Source: Flavobacterium sp. 245 (GTDB taxonomy: Bacteria; Bacteroidota; Bacteroidia; Flavobacteriales; Flavobacteriaceae). From it: a DNA stretch of 48,744 nt. Positions 1 through 8,100 of the stretch are shown here, one piece after another; positions within the stretch are counted from its first letter, which is position 1; the number at the start of each line of letters is the position of its first letter. The notes below the pieces were generated by a model that was not told where the DNA came from, ran no database searches, and saw nothing but the letters and a program-made list of their open reading frames with translations. The stretch covers positions 1-48,744 of the forward strand of contig NZ_SNXB01000018.1 of assembly GCF_004362055.1 (NCBI RefSeq), written 5' to 3'. The translations under genes were made by a program, and so were the position numbers.

Positions 1-32
1 CTAAAGTCGAATCTTGACTATTATTTCTCATC

Positions 33-65
33 GTAACAAAATTTATTAAAGTTAAATTTTGTTAC
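33..65. repeat. Inverted repeat, possible hairpin
   Basis: Thirteen-base arms (GTAACAAAATTTA at 33-45 and its exact complement at 53-65) enclose 7 bases. There is no clear T-tract, so this may be a weak hairpin from an upstream gene or a repeat remnant. The rest of 1-320 holds no convincing gene. It carries short flavobacterial intergenic motifs (ttcgtgaattcgtggc near 163; runs of cttagaacctca type near 185-225). Confidence 0.45.
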
Positions 66-321
66 CGAATTATCTAACCTTTACAGGAATGACAACAAGG
101 AAGAAAAATATGGCTTTAACTCGAAAAATTGAATTAAATACCCACAAAGATTTACGCTAATTCGTGAATTCGTGGCGAAAAAACCTTAGCATCTCAGCAA
201 CTCAGAATCTTAGAACCTCATTTTAATATTCTCATTTTAAGATTCATTTATTAAATTATCCTACAAAACCGGTAGATTTTGTTAAGAAATCCTTTTTTGT
301 TTCATAAAATGCATTATTTTT

Positions 322-352
322 TTTGGTGCGCTAAAAATAATTTATACATTCG
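322..352 (+). promoter_or_regulatory. Promoter of the pheA operon
   Basis: TTTG at 322-325 is followed, after 19 bases, by TACATTCG at 345-352. This is a one-mismatch fit to the Bacteroidota -33/-7 consensus (TTTG, TAnnTTTG). It would start transcription near 358-360, shortly before the leader peptide at 382. Seen by eye only. Confidence 0.6.
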
Positions 353-381
353 CAGAGAATTTAAATAATAACACAAACAAA

Positions 382-462
382 ATGGCATCTAACCGTTTTT
401 ATTTTAGCAACTCTTTTTATTTCTTCTTTAGTAGAAGTAAGGATTGTGCTATGGTTATTTGA
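382..462 (+). CDS. Phe/Tyr-rich leader peptide of the aromatic amino acid operon
   Basis: A 26-codon reading frame starts at an ATG preceded by an A-rich stretch and ends at TGA 460-462. Codons 6-16 read FYFSNSFYFFF: six Phe and two Tyr in eleven codons, immediately upstream of Phe/Tyr biosynthesis genes. This is the classic composition of a transcription-attenuation leader, in which ribosome stalling reports low charged tRNA. The last codons (440-447) overlap the antiterminator arm that pairs with 492-499. There is no homology evidence; the call rests on composition, position and the RNA structures that follow. Confidence 0.85.
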   Translation: MASNRFYFSNSFYFFFSRSKDCAMVI

Positions 463-522
463 GAAATATAAAAGACAAATAAAACTAATATACAATCCTG
501 ATGAAAATCAGGATTTTTTTTT
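440..522 (+). promoter_or_regulatory. Transcription attenuator (antiterminator and terminator) before pheA
   Basis: The terminator is a perfect 9-bp stem, AATCCTGAT (494-502) with ATCAGGATT (507-515), a GAAA loop and T-tract 514-522, only six bases before the pheA ATG. AGGATTGT (440-447), inside the leader reading frame, is the exact complement of ACAATCCT (492-499) and so competes for the left arm. If the ribosome stalls on the Phe/Tyr codons, 440-447 is free and the antiterminator forms. If it reaches the stop codon, it covers much of 440-447 and the terminator forms. The pairings are seen in sequence; the switch is inferred. Confidence 0.85.
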
Positions 523-528
523 GAATAT

Positions 529-1371
529 ATGACAACTAAAATTGCGATACAAGGTATAAAAGGTTCCTTCCATCATCAGGTAGTGAATGAGTATTTCTCT
601 GAAAATGTGGCTATTGATGAATGTTTGTCTTTTGAGGAATTAATCGACAGCCTTCTTTCAGGAAAATCGGATCAGGCGGTTATGGCGATTGAAAATTCGA
701 TTGCAGGACCAATTATTCCGAATTACGCTTTGATTGACAAGAACAATTTACACATAATTGGAGAGCATTATTTAAGCATTCACCAAAATTTAATGGCTTT
801 GAAAGGTCAGAAAATTGAAGATATAAAAGAAGTTCATTCGCACCCAATGGCAATTTTGCAATGTATGGATTTCTTAAAACAGTATCCAAACATCAAATTG
901 GTTGAAGATAAAGATACAGCCGAAACTGCGAGAAGAATTCAGGAAAAACAATTAACCGGAATCGCTGCAATTGCAAGTAAAACGGCTTCTGAAATGTATG
1001 ATTTAGAAATCATCGCTCCGGAAATTCAAACAATCAAAAACAATATGACGCGTTTTGTGATCATTAAAAAACAGAATTCATTTTTACCGGAAAGCGAAAT
1101 CAACAGAGCTTCTATCAAATTTGAATTAGATCATAAAAGAGGAAGTCTGGCAGCGGTTTTGAATGTAATGAGTGACTGCAAACTGAATTTGACAAAGATT
1201 CAGTCGCTTCCAAAAATTGAAACACCTTGGAAATATTCGTTTTTCGTAGATGTCACATTTGAAAAATACGAAGATTTTGCAAAAGCCAAAGCGTTACTAA
1301 ACATAATGGCAGAATATTTCAAAGTGTTAGGAGAATATAAAAACACAAAGCCTTTGAGTAGTGAGTCATAA
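529..1371 (+). CDS. pheA: Prephenate dehydratase
   Basis: This enzyme converts prephenate to phenylpyruvate, the committed step to phenylalanine, in the cytoplasm. At 280 aa it is a monofunctional dehydratase without the fused chorismate mutase of enteric PheA; that activity is supplied by the fusion gene at 3601. The catalytic domain (about residues 1-180) shows AIENSIAGPI and the NNMTRFVII motif containing the catalytic TRF. An ACT domain follows (about 195-270, beginning near KRGSLAAVLNVMSDC), the usual site of Phe feedback inhibition. The ATG at 529 lies six bases after the attenuator terminator. It is the first gene of the operon with the aminotransferase, tyrA and DAHP synthase. Confidence 0.95.
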   Translation: MTTKIAIQGIKGSFHHQVVNEYFSENVAIDECLSFEELIDSLLSGKSDQAVMAIENSIAGPIIPNYALIDKNNLHIIGEHYLSIHQNLMALKGQKIEDIKEVHSHPMAILQCMDFLKQYPNIKLVEDKDTAETARRIQEKQLTGIAAIASKTASEMYDLEIIAPEIQTIKNNMTRFVIIKKQNSFLPESEINRASIKFELDHKRGSLAAVLNVMSDCKLNLTKIQSLPKIETPWKYSFFVDVTFEKYEDFAKAKALLNIMAEYFKVLGEYKNTKPLSSES

Positions 1372-1488
1372 AGTTGGAAAGTCGAAAGTCTTAAAGTCCA
1401 AAAAAGCTTAGAGCTTACTGTCTAAAGCAAAAATAAAAGTTTAAAAAGAGCCTAAAGCCTAAAGCTTACGGCCTAAAGCAAATAAAAA

Positions 1489-2634
1489 ATGATTACAACA
1501 GCAAAAAGATTAGATACAGTTGAAGAATACTACTTCTCATCAAAATTGAGAGAAGTTCGTCAACTAATGTCTGAAGGAAAATCTATCATCAATATGGGAA
1601 TTGGAAGCCCTGATTTGAGTCCGTCGAAAGCAGTAATTGAAGCGGTTGCCGCGGCAATTCAGGATGAAAATGGGCATGGTTATCAGAGCTATCAGGGATT
1701 ACCGGAATTGAGAAAAGGAATGGCAGATTTTTATCAGAATCAATTTGGTGTTGAATTAAATCCGAATAACGAGATTTTGCCTTTGATGGGTTCGAAAGAA
1801 GGAATTATGCACATTTCGTTAGCTTTTTTAAATGAAGGCGATCACGTTTTAATTCCGAATCCAGGTTATCCAACGTATACTTCGGTAACCAATTTGGTTG
1901 GTGCAGTTCCGGTTTATTATGACTTGAAAGAAGCAAATGCCTGGGAACCGGATTTTGAAGCTTTAGAAAAACTGGATCTTTCGAAAGTAAAAATTATGTG
2001 GCTGGGTTATCCGCACATGCCAACAGGAGCAAGAGGAAGTTTAGCGTTATTTAAAAAATTGGTTGCTTTTGCTAAAAAACACAACATATTATTGGTCAAC
2101 GATAATCCGTACAGTTTTGTTTTGAATGATAATCCGATGAGTTTGTTGCAAGTTGAAGGTGCGAAAGAAGTGGCTTTAGAATTGAATTCATTAAGCAAGA
2201 CGTTCAACATGGCTGGCTGGAGAGTCGGAATGGTTTTAGGGAATCCTGAAATTATAGATGCAGTGCTAAAAGTAAAAAGCAACATGGACAGCGGGATGTA
2301 TTACGGAATTCAGAAAGGTGCAATTGCAGCGTTGAATTGCGATAAATCATGGTTCGAAGATCAAAACAAAATTTACAGACGCCGCAGAGAATTAACAGAA
2401 AAACTAGCAGAAAAATTAGGTTGCGAAGTTTATAAAGAAGGAGTTGGACTTTTTGTTTGGGCCAAATTGCCGGAAGGAATCGAATCAGCAGAAAAGTTCA
2501 TTGACGAAATATTATACGAGAAACACATTTTCATCACACCGGGAACAATTTTCGGAAGTAATGGAGAAGGATATATCAGATTCTCGTTGTGTGTGAAAGA
2601 AGAAAAAGTACAAGAAGCGATAGATCGATTTTAG
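1489..2634 (+). CDS. Class I/II PLP-dependent aminotransferase
   Basis: A 381-aa fold-type I aminotransferase. The PLP-binding lysine is K237 in SLSKTFNMAGWRVG. NPGYPTY and the C-terminal arginine region (GYIRFSLC) fit the aspartate/LL-diaminopimelate aminotransferase group. Its place between pheA and tyrA suggests that it transaminates phenylpyruvate and 4-hydroxyphenylpyruvate to Phe and Tyr, but the sequence alone cannot fix the substrate. The 117-bp gap before it is filled with short AAAGTC and CCTAAAGC repeats. A long hairpin follows directly after its stop. Confidence 0.88.
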   Translation: MITTAKRLDTVEEYYFSSKLREVRQLMSEGKSIINMGIGSPDLSPSKAVIEAVAAAIQDENGHGYQSYQGLPELRKGMADFYQNQFGVELNPNNEILPLMGSKEGIMHISLAFLNEGDHVLIPNPGYPTYTSVTNLVGAVPVYYDLKEANAWEPDFEALEKLDLSKVKIMWLGYPHMPTGARGSLALFKKLVAFAKKHNILLVNDNPYSFVLNDNPMSLLQVEGAKEVALELNSLSKTFNMAGWRVGMVLGNPEIIDAVLKVKSNMDSGMYYGIQKGAIAALNCDKSWFEDQNKIYRRRRELTEKLAEKLGCEVYKEGVGLFVWAKLPEGIESAEKFIDEILYEKHIFITPGTIFGSNGEGYIRFSLCVKEEKVQEAIDRF

Positions 2635-2636
2635 AA

Positions 2637-2710
2637 GTCATTGCGAGGAACGAAGCAATCTCAGTTGCTGAATCAGTTGTTAGTGTGGTTGCTTCGTTCC
2701 TCGCAATGAC
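2637..2710. repeat. 22-bp perfect inverted repeat (GTCATTGCGAGG family)
   Basis: The left arm at 2637-2658 begins GTCATTGCGAGGAACG and is matched exactly by the complementary arm at 2689-2710, with a 30-base spacer. It starts two bases after the aminotransferase stop and ends 17 bases before tyrA. It lies inside the operon and lacks a T-tract, so it looks like an inserted palindromic repeat (REP/MITE-like) rather than a terminator. It could still affect mRNA stability or the tyrA:pheA ratio. Confidence 0.85.
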
Positions 2711-2727
2711 AAAAAATAAAAATAAAT

Positions 2728-3588
2728 ATGAAAGTATACGTAATAGGAATAGGGTTAATAGGAGGTTCGATGGTGCTGGACATCAAAGACCAACATCCGA
2801 ACGCGACTATTTTTGGGATTGACAGCAACGAAAAACACTTGCAGGAAGCAATTGATTTGGGTGTTATCGATCAGGCAGGAAACTTTGAAGATTTGGCTGA
2901 AGCCGATTTTGTAATTGTTTCGGTTCCGGTTGATGTGGCACTGATCGTTTTACCAAAAGTATTGGATTTGGTTGGAGATAAAACAATTGTTTTTGAAGTA
3001 GGATCGACTAAAAAACCAATTTGTGATGCAGTTGCCAATCATCCGAAAAGAAGAAATTTTATCGCAACGCATCCAATCGCAGGAACAGAGTTTTCCGGGC
3101 CATCAGCGGCGATAAGAGGTTTGTTTAAAGGAAAGACAAACATTATTTGTGAAGTGGAAAAAACCACTTTTAAATTGCAGGAAAAGGCATTACAGCTTTT
3201 TAACGAAATTGGAATGAGGATTCGATATATGGATCCAACGTCACACGACAAACACATTGCTTACGTTTCGCATTTGTCGCACATTAGTTCGTTTATGCTC
3301 GGAAAAACGGTAATGAACAAAGAAAAAGACGAACAGGATATTTTTGATATGGCGGGAAGTGGATTTGAAAGTACCGTTCGTTTAGCAAAAAGTTCTCCCG
3401 CAATGTGGACACCTATTTTCAAGCAAAACAAAGAACACGTTATTGAAACATTAGAAGAATATATTTCAAATCTCAGTCGGTTTAGAGATTTGCTAAAAGA
3501 AGATAATTACAATGCCATTTTTGAAGAAATGGAAAGCACAAATAAAATTAAAGAAATACTAAACGGATTAACAACAACTAAAAAGTAA
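2728..3588 (+). CDS. tyrA: Prephenate dehydrogenase
   Basis: This enzyme oxidatively decarboxylates prephenate to 4-hydroxyphenylpyruvate, the tyrosine branch. At 286 aa it is a monofunctional TyrA. The N-terminal Rossmann motif GIGLIGGS (residues 7-14) binds NAD(P); an Asp at the end of the second strand (FGIDSN) suggests NAD preference. HPIAGTEFSGPSAA and the His-rich helix HLSHISSFMLG are family signatures. It has no ACT domain, so any feedback control probably lies elsewhere. The gap to the next gene is 12 bp, so the two are probably co-transcribed. Confidence 0.93.
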   Translation: MKVYVIGIGLIGGSMVLDIKDQHPNATIFGIDSNEKHLQEAIDLGVIDQAGNFEDLAEADFVIVSVPVDVALIVLPKVLDLVGDKTIVFEVGSTKKPICDAVANHPKRRNFIATHPIAGTEFSGPSAAIRGLFKGKTNIICEVEKTTFKLQEKALQLFNEIGMRIRYMDPTSHDKHIAYVSHLSHISSFMLGKTVMNKEKDEQDIFDMAGSGFESTVRLAKSSPAMWTPIFKQNKEHVIETLEEYISNLSRFRDLLKEDNYNAIFEEMESTNKIKEILNGLTTTKK

Positions 3589-3600
3589 ATTAGAATTAAG

Positions 3601-4683
3601 ATGGAAAATAAGAAAGAAATGAGAAAGTGGTTAGAAGATTTCAATTTAAATCACCCACTTGTGATAGCTGGACCTTGTAGTGCAGAAACGGAAGATCAAG
3701 TATTGAAAATTGCTCATGAATTGAAAGATTCAAAAGTTAGTGTATTCAGAGCTGGGATCTGGAAACCAAGAACGCGTCCGGGAGGATTTGAAGGTGTTGG
3801 AGAAATTGGTTTAAAATGGTTGCAAAAAGCTAAAAAAGAAACTGGTTTATTGATGGGAACTGAAGTTGCGACTGCAGCTCACTGTAAATTAGCTTTAGAA
3901 CATGATATTGACGTTTTATGGGTTGGTGCTCGTACAACTGCAAACCCTTTCGCAGTTCAGGAAATTGCTGATACTTTGAAAGGAACTGACAAAATCGTTT
4001 TGGTTAAAAACCCTGTAAACCCGGATTTAGCTTTATGGTTAGGTGGTGTTGAGCGTTTACACATGGCTGGAATTGAGAAATTAGGAGTTATTCACAGAGG
4101 TTTCTCTACTTACGAAAAAACAAAATATAGAAACATTCCAGAATGGCAGATTGCTATCGAATTACAAAATAAATTCCCTGATTTACCATTAATCATCGAT
4201 CCATCTCACATTACCGGAGATCGTAAAATGATTTTCGAAGTAACGCAAGAGGCTTTAGATTTGAATTACGATGGTATGATTATCGAAACGCACTACGATC
4301 CGGACAACGCTTGGTCTGATGCTGCTCAACAAGTTACTCCAGATGCTTTGAAACAAATCATTAAAGATTTGACTATTAGAAAAACGGATGATACTACAGA
4401 TGAATACAGTTCAAAAATGACAAAATTAAGAGCTAACATCGACGTTTTGGATGCTAACTTATTAGAGTTATTAGGAAAACGTATGAAAGTTGCTGACGAA
4501 ATTGGTCAGGTGAAAAAAGATGCAAACGTAGCGATTCTTCAAAATAATCGTTGGAATGAAATCTTAGGAAAAATGATTTTAGAAGGTGAGAAAAAAGGTC
4601 TTACTGAAGAGTTCGTTTTGAGAATGTTCAAAGCTATCCACCAGGAAAGTATTGGTCACCAAGAGAAAATTTTCAACGCATAA
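3601..4683 (+). CDS. Bifunctional DAHP synthase / chorismate mutase
   Basis: Residues 1-265 are a DAHP synthase of the KDO8P-synthase-like type: AGPCSAET, GIWKPRTRPGGFEG, GARTTANPF, LVKNPVNPDLALW, HRGFSTYEK and IIDPSHITGDR. It condenses phosphoenolpyruvate and erythrose 4-phosphate as the first shikimate step. Residues about 275-360 are a helical chorismate mutase of the AroQ type (LRANIDVLDANLLELLGKRM), making prephenate. The fusion therefore joins pathway entry to the branch-point reaction, and the mutase domain may also pass prephenate feedback to the synthase. It is the last gene of the operon, ending about 100 bp before a strong terminator. Codons look more biased than those upstream, consistent with high expression. 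Confidence 0.93.
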   Translation: MENKKEMRKWLEDFNLNHPLVIAGPCSAETEDQVLKIAHELKDSKVSVFRAGIWKPRTRPGGFEGVGEIGLKWLQKAKKETGLLMGTEVATAAHCKLALEHDIDVLWVGARTTANPFAVQEIADTLKGTDKIVLVKNPVNPDLALWLGGVERLHMAGIEKLGVIHRGFSTYEKTKYRNIPEWQIAIELQNKFPDLPLIIDPSHITGDRKMIFEVTQEALDLNYDGMIIETHYDPDNAWSDAAQQVTPDALKQIIKDLTIRKTDDTTDEYSSKMTKLRANIDVLDANLLELLGKRMKVADEIGQVKKDANVAILQNNRWNEILGKMILEGEKKGLTEEFVLRMFKAIHQESIGHQEKIFNA

Positions 4684-4785
4684 TTTTTTCTAAAACATAT
4701 AAGTGATATAAGTTAACTTAGGTTTTTATAAAATTATTGTAAAGTTTTCTTATAACATTATTTAAAGATAGATTGTTTTTTTAAG

Positions 4786-4827
4786 AATCTCCGGCACTTT
4801 GTAAAAGAAGTGTTGGAGATTTTTTTT
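4786..4827 (+). terminator. Rho-independent terminator of the aromatic operon
   Basis: A 14-bp stem (4786-4799 with 4808-4821, two G-U pairs) with loop TGTAAAAG is followed by a T-tract to 4827. It closes the operon. Confidence 0.88.
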
Positions 4828-4871
4828 GGGTTGTAATTCATATAATTTATGCAAAATAGATTTTTATATAA

Positions 4872-5053
4872 ACATAGCCCACGGTTTTAACCGTGGGGAC
4901 AAAGATTATGAATACGCTTTGTCATCAAAAAAATGCAAACATTGATTGTGTTCCCACGATTTCAACGATGGGGACAAAAATTATTAATATGCAGTGCGAT
5001 CCCAAATATTGCAAACATTGATTGTGTCCCCACGGTTGAAACCGTGGGCTATA
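4872..5053. repeat. Paired REP-like palindromes (CATAGCCCACGG family)
   Basis: Three palindromes lie in 180 bp: CCCACGGTT/AACCGTGGG at 4878-4897, a degenerate copy at 4953-4973, and CCCACGGTT/AACCGTGGG at 5029-5048. The outer two face each other, so the block begins with ATAGCCC and ends with GGGCTAT. GCAAACATTGATTGTG recurs before the second and third. The arrangement resembles a BIME-type pair of REP units. The same design recurs at 24086-24188. The rest of the 4684-5188 gap is AT-rich and holds no gene I can support. Confidence 0.75.
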
Positions 5054-5188
5054 TTTTACGAGACTTTTAATTAATCGTGAACCAATATTTTCTTATGTAA
5101 CTTATAGTTTTTAATTTTTTTTTAATTCATTCCAACCTTTTTATATTTTTTGATCTCTATATCAATATACAATCTTAACTTTCGTGCT

Positions 5189-8100
5189 ATGAAATCAAAA
5201 ACATGTATGTCTATGCCAAAAAATTTTCAGGTTAATTTGAAACTATTGTTTTATGTTTTACTGTTTTTAGGAACAAAAATGTTCGGACAAAGTCCTGAAT
5301 TAACGGTGAAAGGTGAGGAGGCTGAAAAAGTGCGAATGAACAAACTTTTCGTCAATGTAAAAGTCGTGGGTAATATTGCTTATACCACTGCTGAAATGCA
5401 TTTTTTTAATTCGGGGACTCGCCAGATGGAAGCGGAACTTATTTTTCCGTTGCCCGAAAATGTTTCGGTTTCCAGATATGCGATTGACATAAATGGAAAA
5501 TTGCGTGAAGCGGTTCCGGTAAATAAAAATAAAGGAAAACAGGTTTTTGAGGCAATCGAACATCGTCGTGTTGATCCAGGATTATTGGAGAAAGTCGACG
5601 GGAATAATTTTAAAACAAGAATTTATCCGCTGATGCCAAATGGTGAACGAACTGTTGTTATTGGCTATGAAGAAGAACTTTCGGCTTTTGATAAGGATAA
5701 TTTGGCGTATCAACTGGTGAGCCGATTCCCTAAAAAATTAGATCAGTTTGAAATTAATGTTTCGGTTTTGGGAGCCTCAACTGCGCCAATTGTTACCGAA
5801 AATTCTGGGAAAGAAATTGTTTTTTCAAAATGGGATCAATCTTTTCAGGCTTCGGTAAAAAAAGAAAATTATCAGCCTGAGGAAAAAATAATAGTTAAGA
5901 TTCCGATTCAGCAAAATATTCCAAGTGTTTTGATGCAGAATGCTGGCGGTCAATATTATTTTTATGGAAATACTTTTATAGAAGGAAATAAAATCGCTAA
6001 AAAAATACCAGCTTCAATTGGTTTGATTTGGGATAATTCTTTGAGCTGTAAAAATCGGGATCTAAAGAAAGAGTTGAATTTATTAGATGCTTATTTCCAA
6101 AAGATAAAAAACACAAAAGTGACTTTGTATTTTCTGAATTACACTTTTGAAAAACAAAAAGAGTTTGTGATTTCTAACGGAAATTGGTCCGAATTAAAGA
6201 CCATTTTAGAAAACACAAAATACGATGGCGGAACGCGTTATTCACAAATTAGTTTTGAGAATCAGGATGAATTTTTGTTTTTTTCTGACGGATTATCTTC
6301 TTTGAGCGAAAACCTTTTGCCAAAAACAAAAAAGCCTATTTACACTATTGCATCTTCGGTTTCTTCAGATTTTGCTTTTCTGAATTTTTCTTCAATTAAA
6401 ACTGGCGGTAATTTTATCAATTTAAATCAGATAAATTCGGAAATAGCTTTGGATAAATTGACGAATGCGAATTTGAAGTTTCTTGGAATAAAAGAGAATT
6501 TTACAGTAACCGATTTATTTCCCATGGAAGGAACTTCGGTTTCAGGGAATTTTAGTTTTTCTGGTATTTCTTTGAATCCAAAAAACGAAATCACTTTATT
6601 ATTCGGATATAATAATGAAGCTGTTTTAGAAAGAAAAATTACACTTGATGGTGCGGTTCAAAACACTAATGATATTAATGTTGAGAAACTTTGGGCACAG
6701 AAAAAAATAGCCAATCTTGAATTAGAATATGCTAAAAATGCTGATGAAATTGAACTTCTTGGAAAGAAATTCGGAATTGTAACAAAAAATACTTCACTGA
6801 TTGTTCTGGAAAATGTAAGAGATTATATTTCATATGATATTTTACCGCCTGCTGAATTGCGTGCAGAATTTGACCAAATTAAAAAGCAGGAACATGATGC
6901 TACATTGGCACAGCAAAAAAATAATTGGGAAAGTATTGAAAGTTATTTTGGAAGTATAAATGCTTGGTGGAAAGAGAATGTAAAATACAAAGGGCAGAAA
7001 ATTGCTTCTAAGTATAAATCCAAAAGATTGGCTCAGCCAGTGAGAGCTGAAGCAAATGAAACAATTAAAGGAGATCCAGATGCAGTGCTGACGGTAGACG
7101 AACCTGTTGGCAGAGGAACATCTGAAACTGTAATTGAACAAGACAACAATGTTTATAATACTGCTGCACCACCTGCACCAAAAGTCGACCAGGTTAAATT
7201 CGTATCACCTGTGGTTGCGAAATCGCAAGAAATTACCCAAGATATACCAGTAATTACTGAAATTAAAGATAAAAAAGTAGGAAGTGAAGTTTTAAAGACT
7301 GCAGAATTAGAAGAAACAGTTGTAGTAGGATATGGTACTCAAAAAAAATCAGATTTAGTCGGTTATATCCCAGAAAGCGTTTCAAAAAATAAAGATCTTT
7401 TGGAAGATTCAAATCTCACTAGAGGTTATTTGGCTGGAGATTCAAAAAAGCCTTTAATTATAGTTGATGGTCAGTTTTATGAGGGTGAATTGACCGATCT
7501 AAAGTCGGATGATATCGATACAATAGATGTTTTGAAAGATGCATCGAGAATTGCTACTTATGGCAGCAGAGGGGCAAATGGAGTTATTATTATAACAACG
7601 AAAAAGAACTCTTCAAATAGTGGAGTTGTGCAAACTAAAAGTTGGAATCCAGATCGATTGTATTTAAAAGCTTTAGCAGCTGCTCCAAAAGAAAAACAAT
7701 ATGATTTGTATTTGGATTTGAGAAAAGCACAGGAAAGAAATCCGAGTTTTTATTTTGATGTGGCACACTTTTTCTACAATCAAGGTGATGTTAAAAAAGC
7801 GCTACTGATCATTAGTAATATTGCTGATTTAGGTTTAGAGAATCATCAGCTTTATAAAACTTTGACTTATACTTTGCGTCAGTGGAAAGATTATAATGAT
7901 GCGGTTTTTACCGCAAAACAAGTTGCGAAATGGAGAGCTCACGAACCACAGAGTCTTAGAGATTATGCTTTAACGCTAGAAGATGCAGGAAAATATCAAG
8001 AGGCTTTTGATGAATTGGTAAAATCACTTGAGGTAACTTACTACGGAGAAATGAGCGGGCAATATGAAGGTGTTGAAGATATTATTTTAATGGATATTAA

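Noticed and set aside
2589..2822. Open frame of 77 codons across the aminotransferase end and the tyrA start
   Set aside because: It runs through the inverted repeat and overlaps two clear genes in another frame; its protein has no family features.
4872..5053. Possible CRISPR array (three similar palindromic units)
   Set aside because: Units are in mixed orientation, differ in sequence and are not evenly spaced by unique spacers; no cas gene is near.
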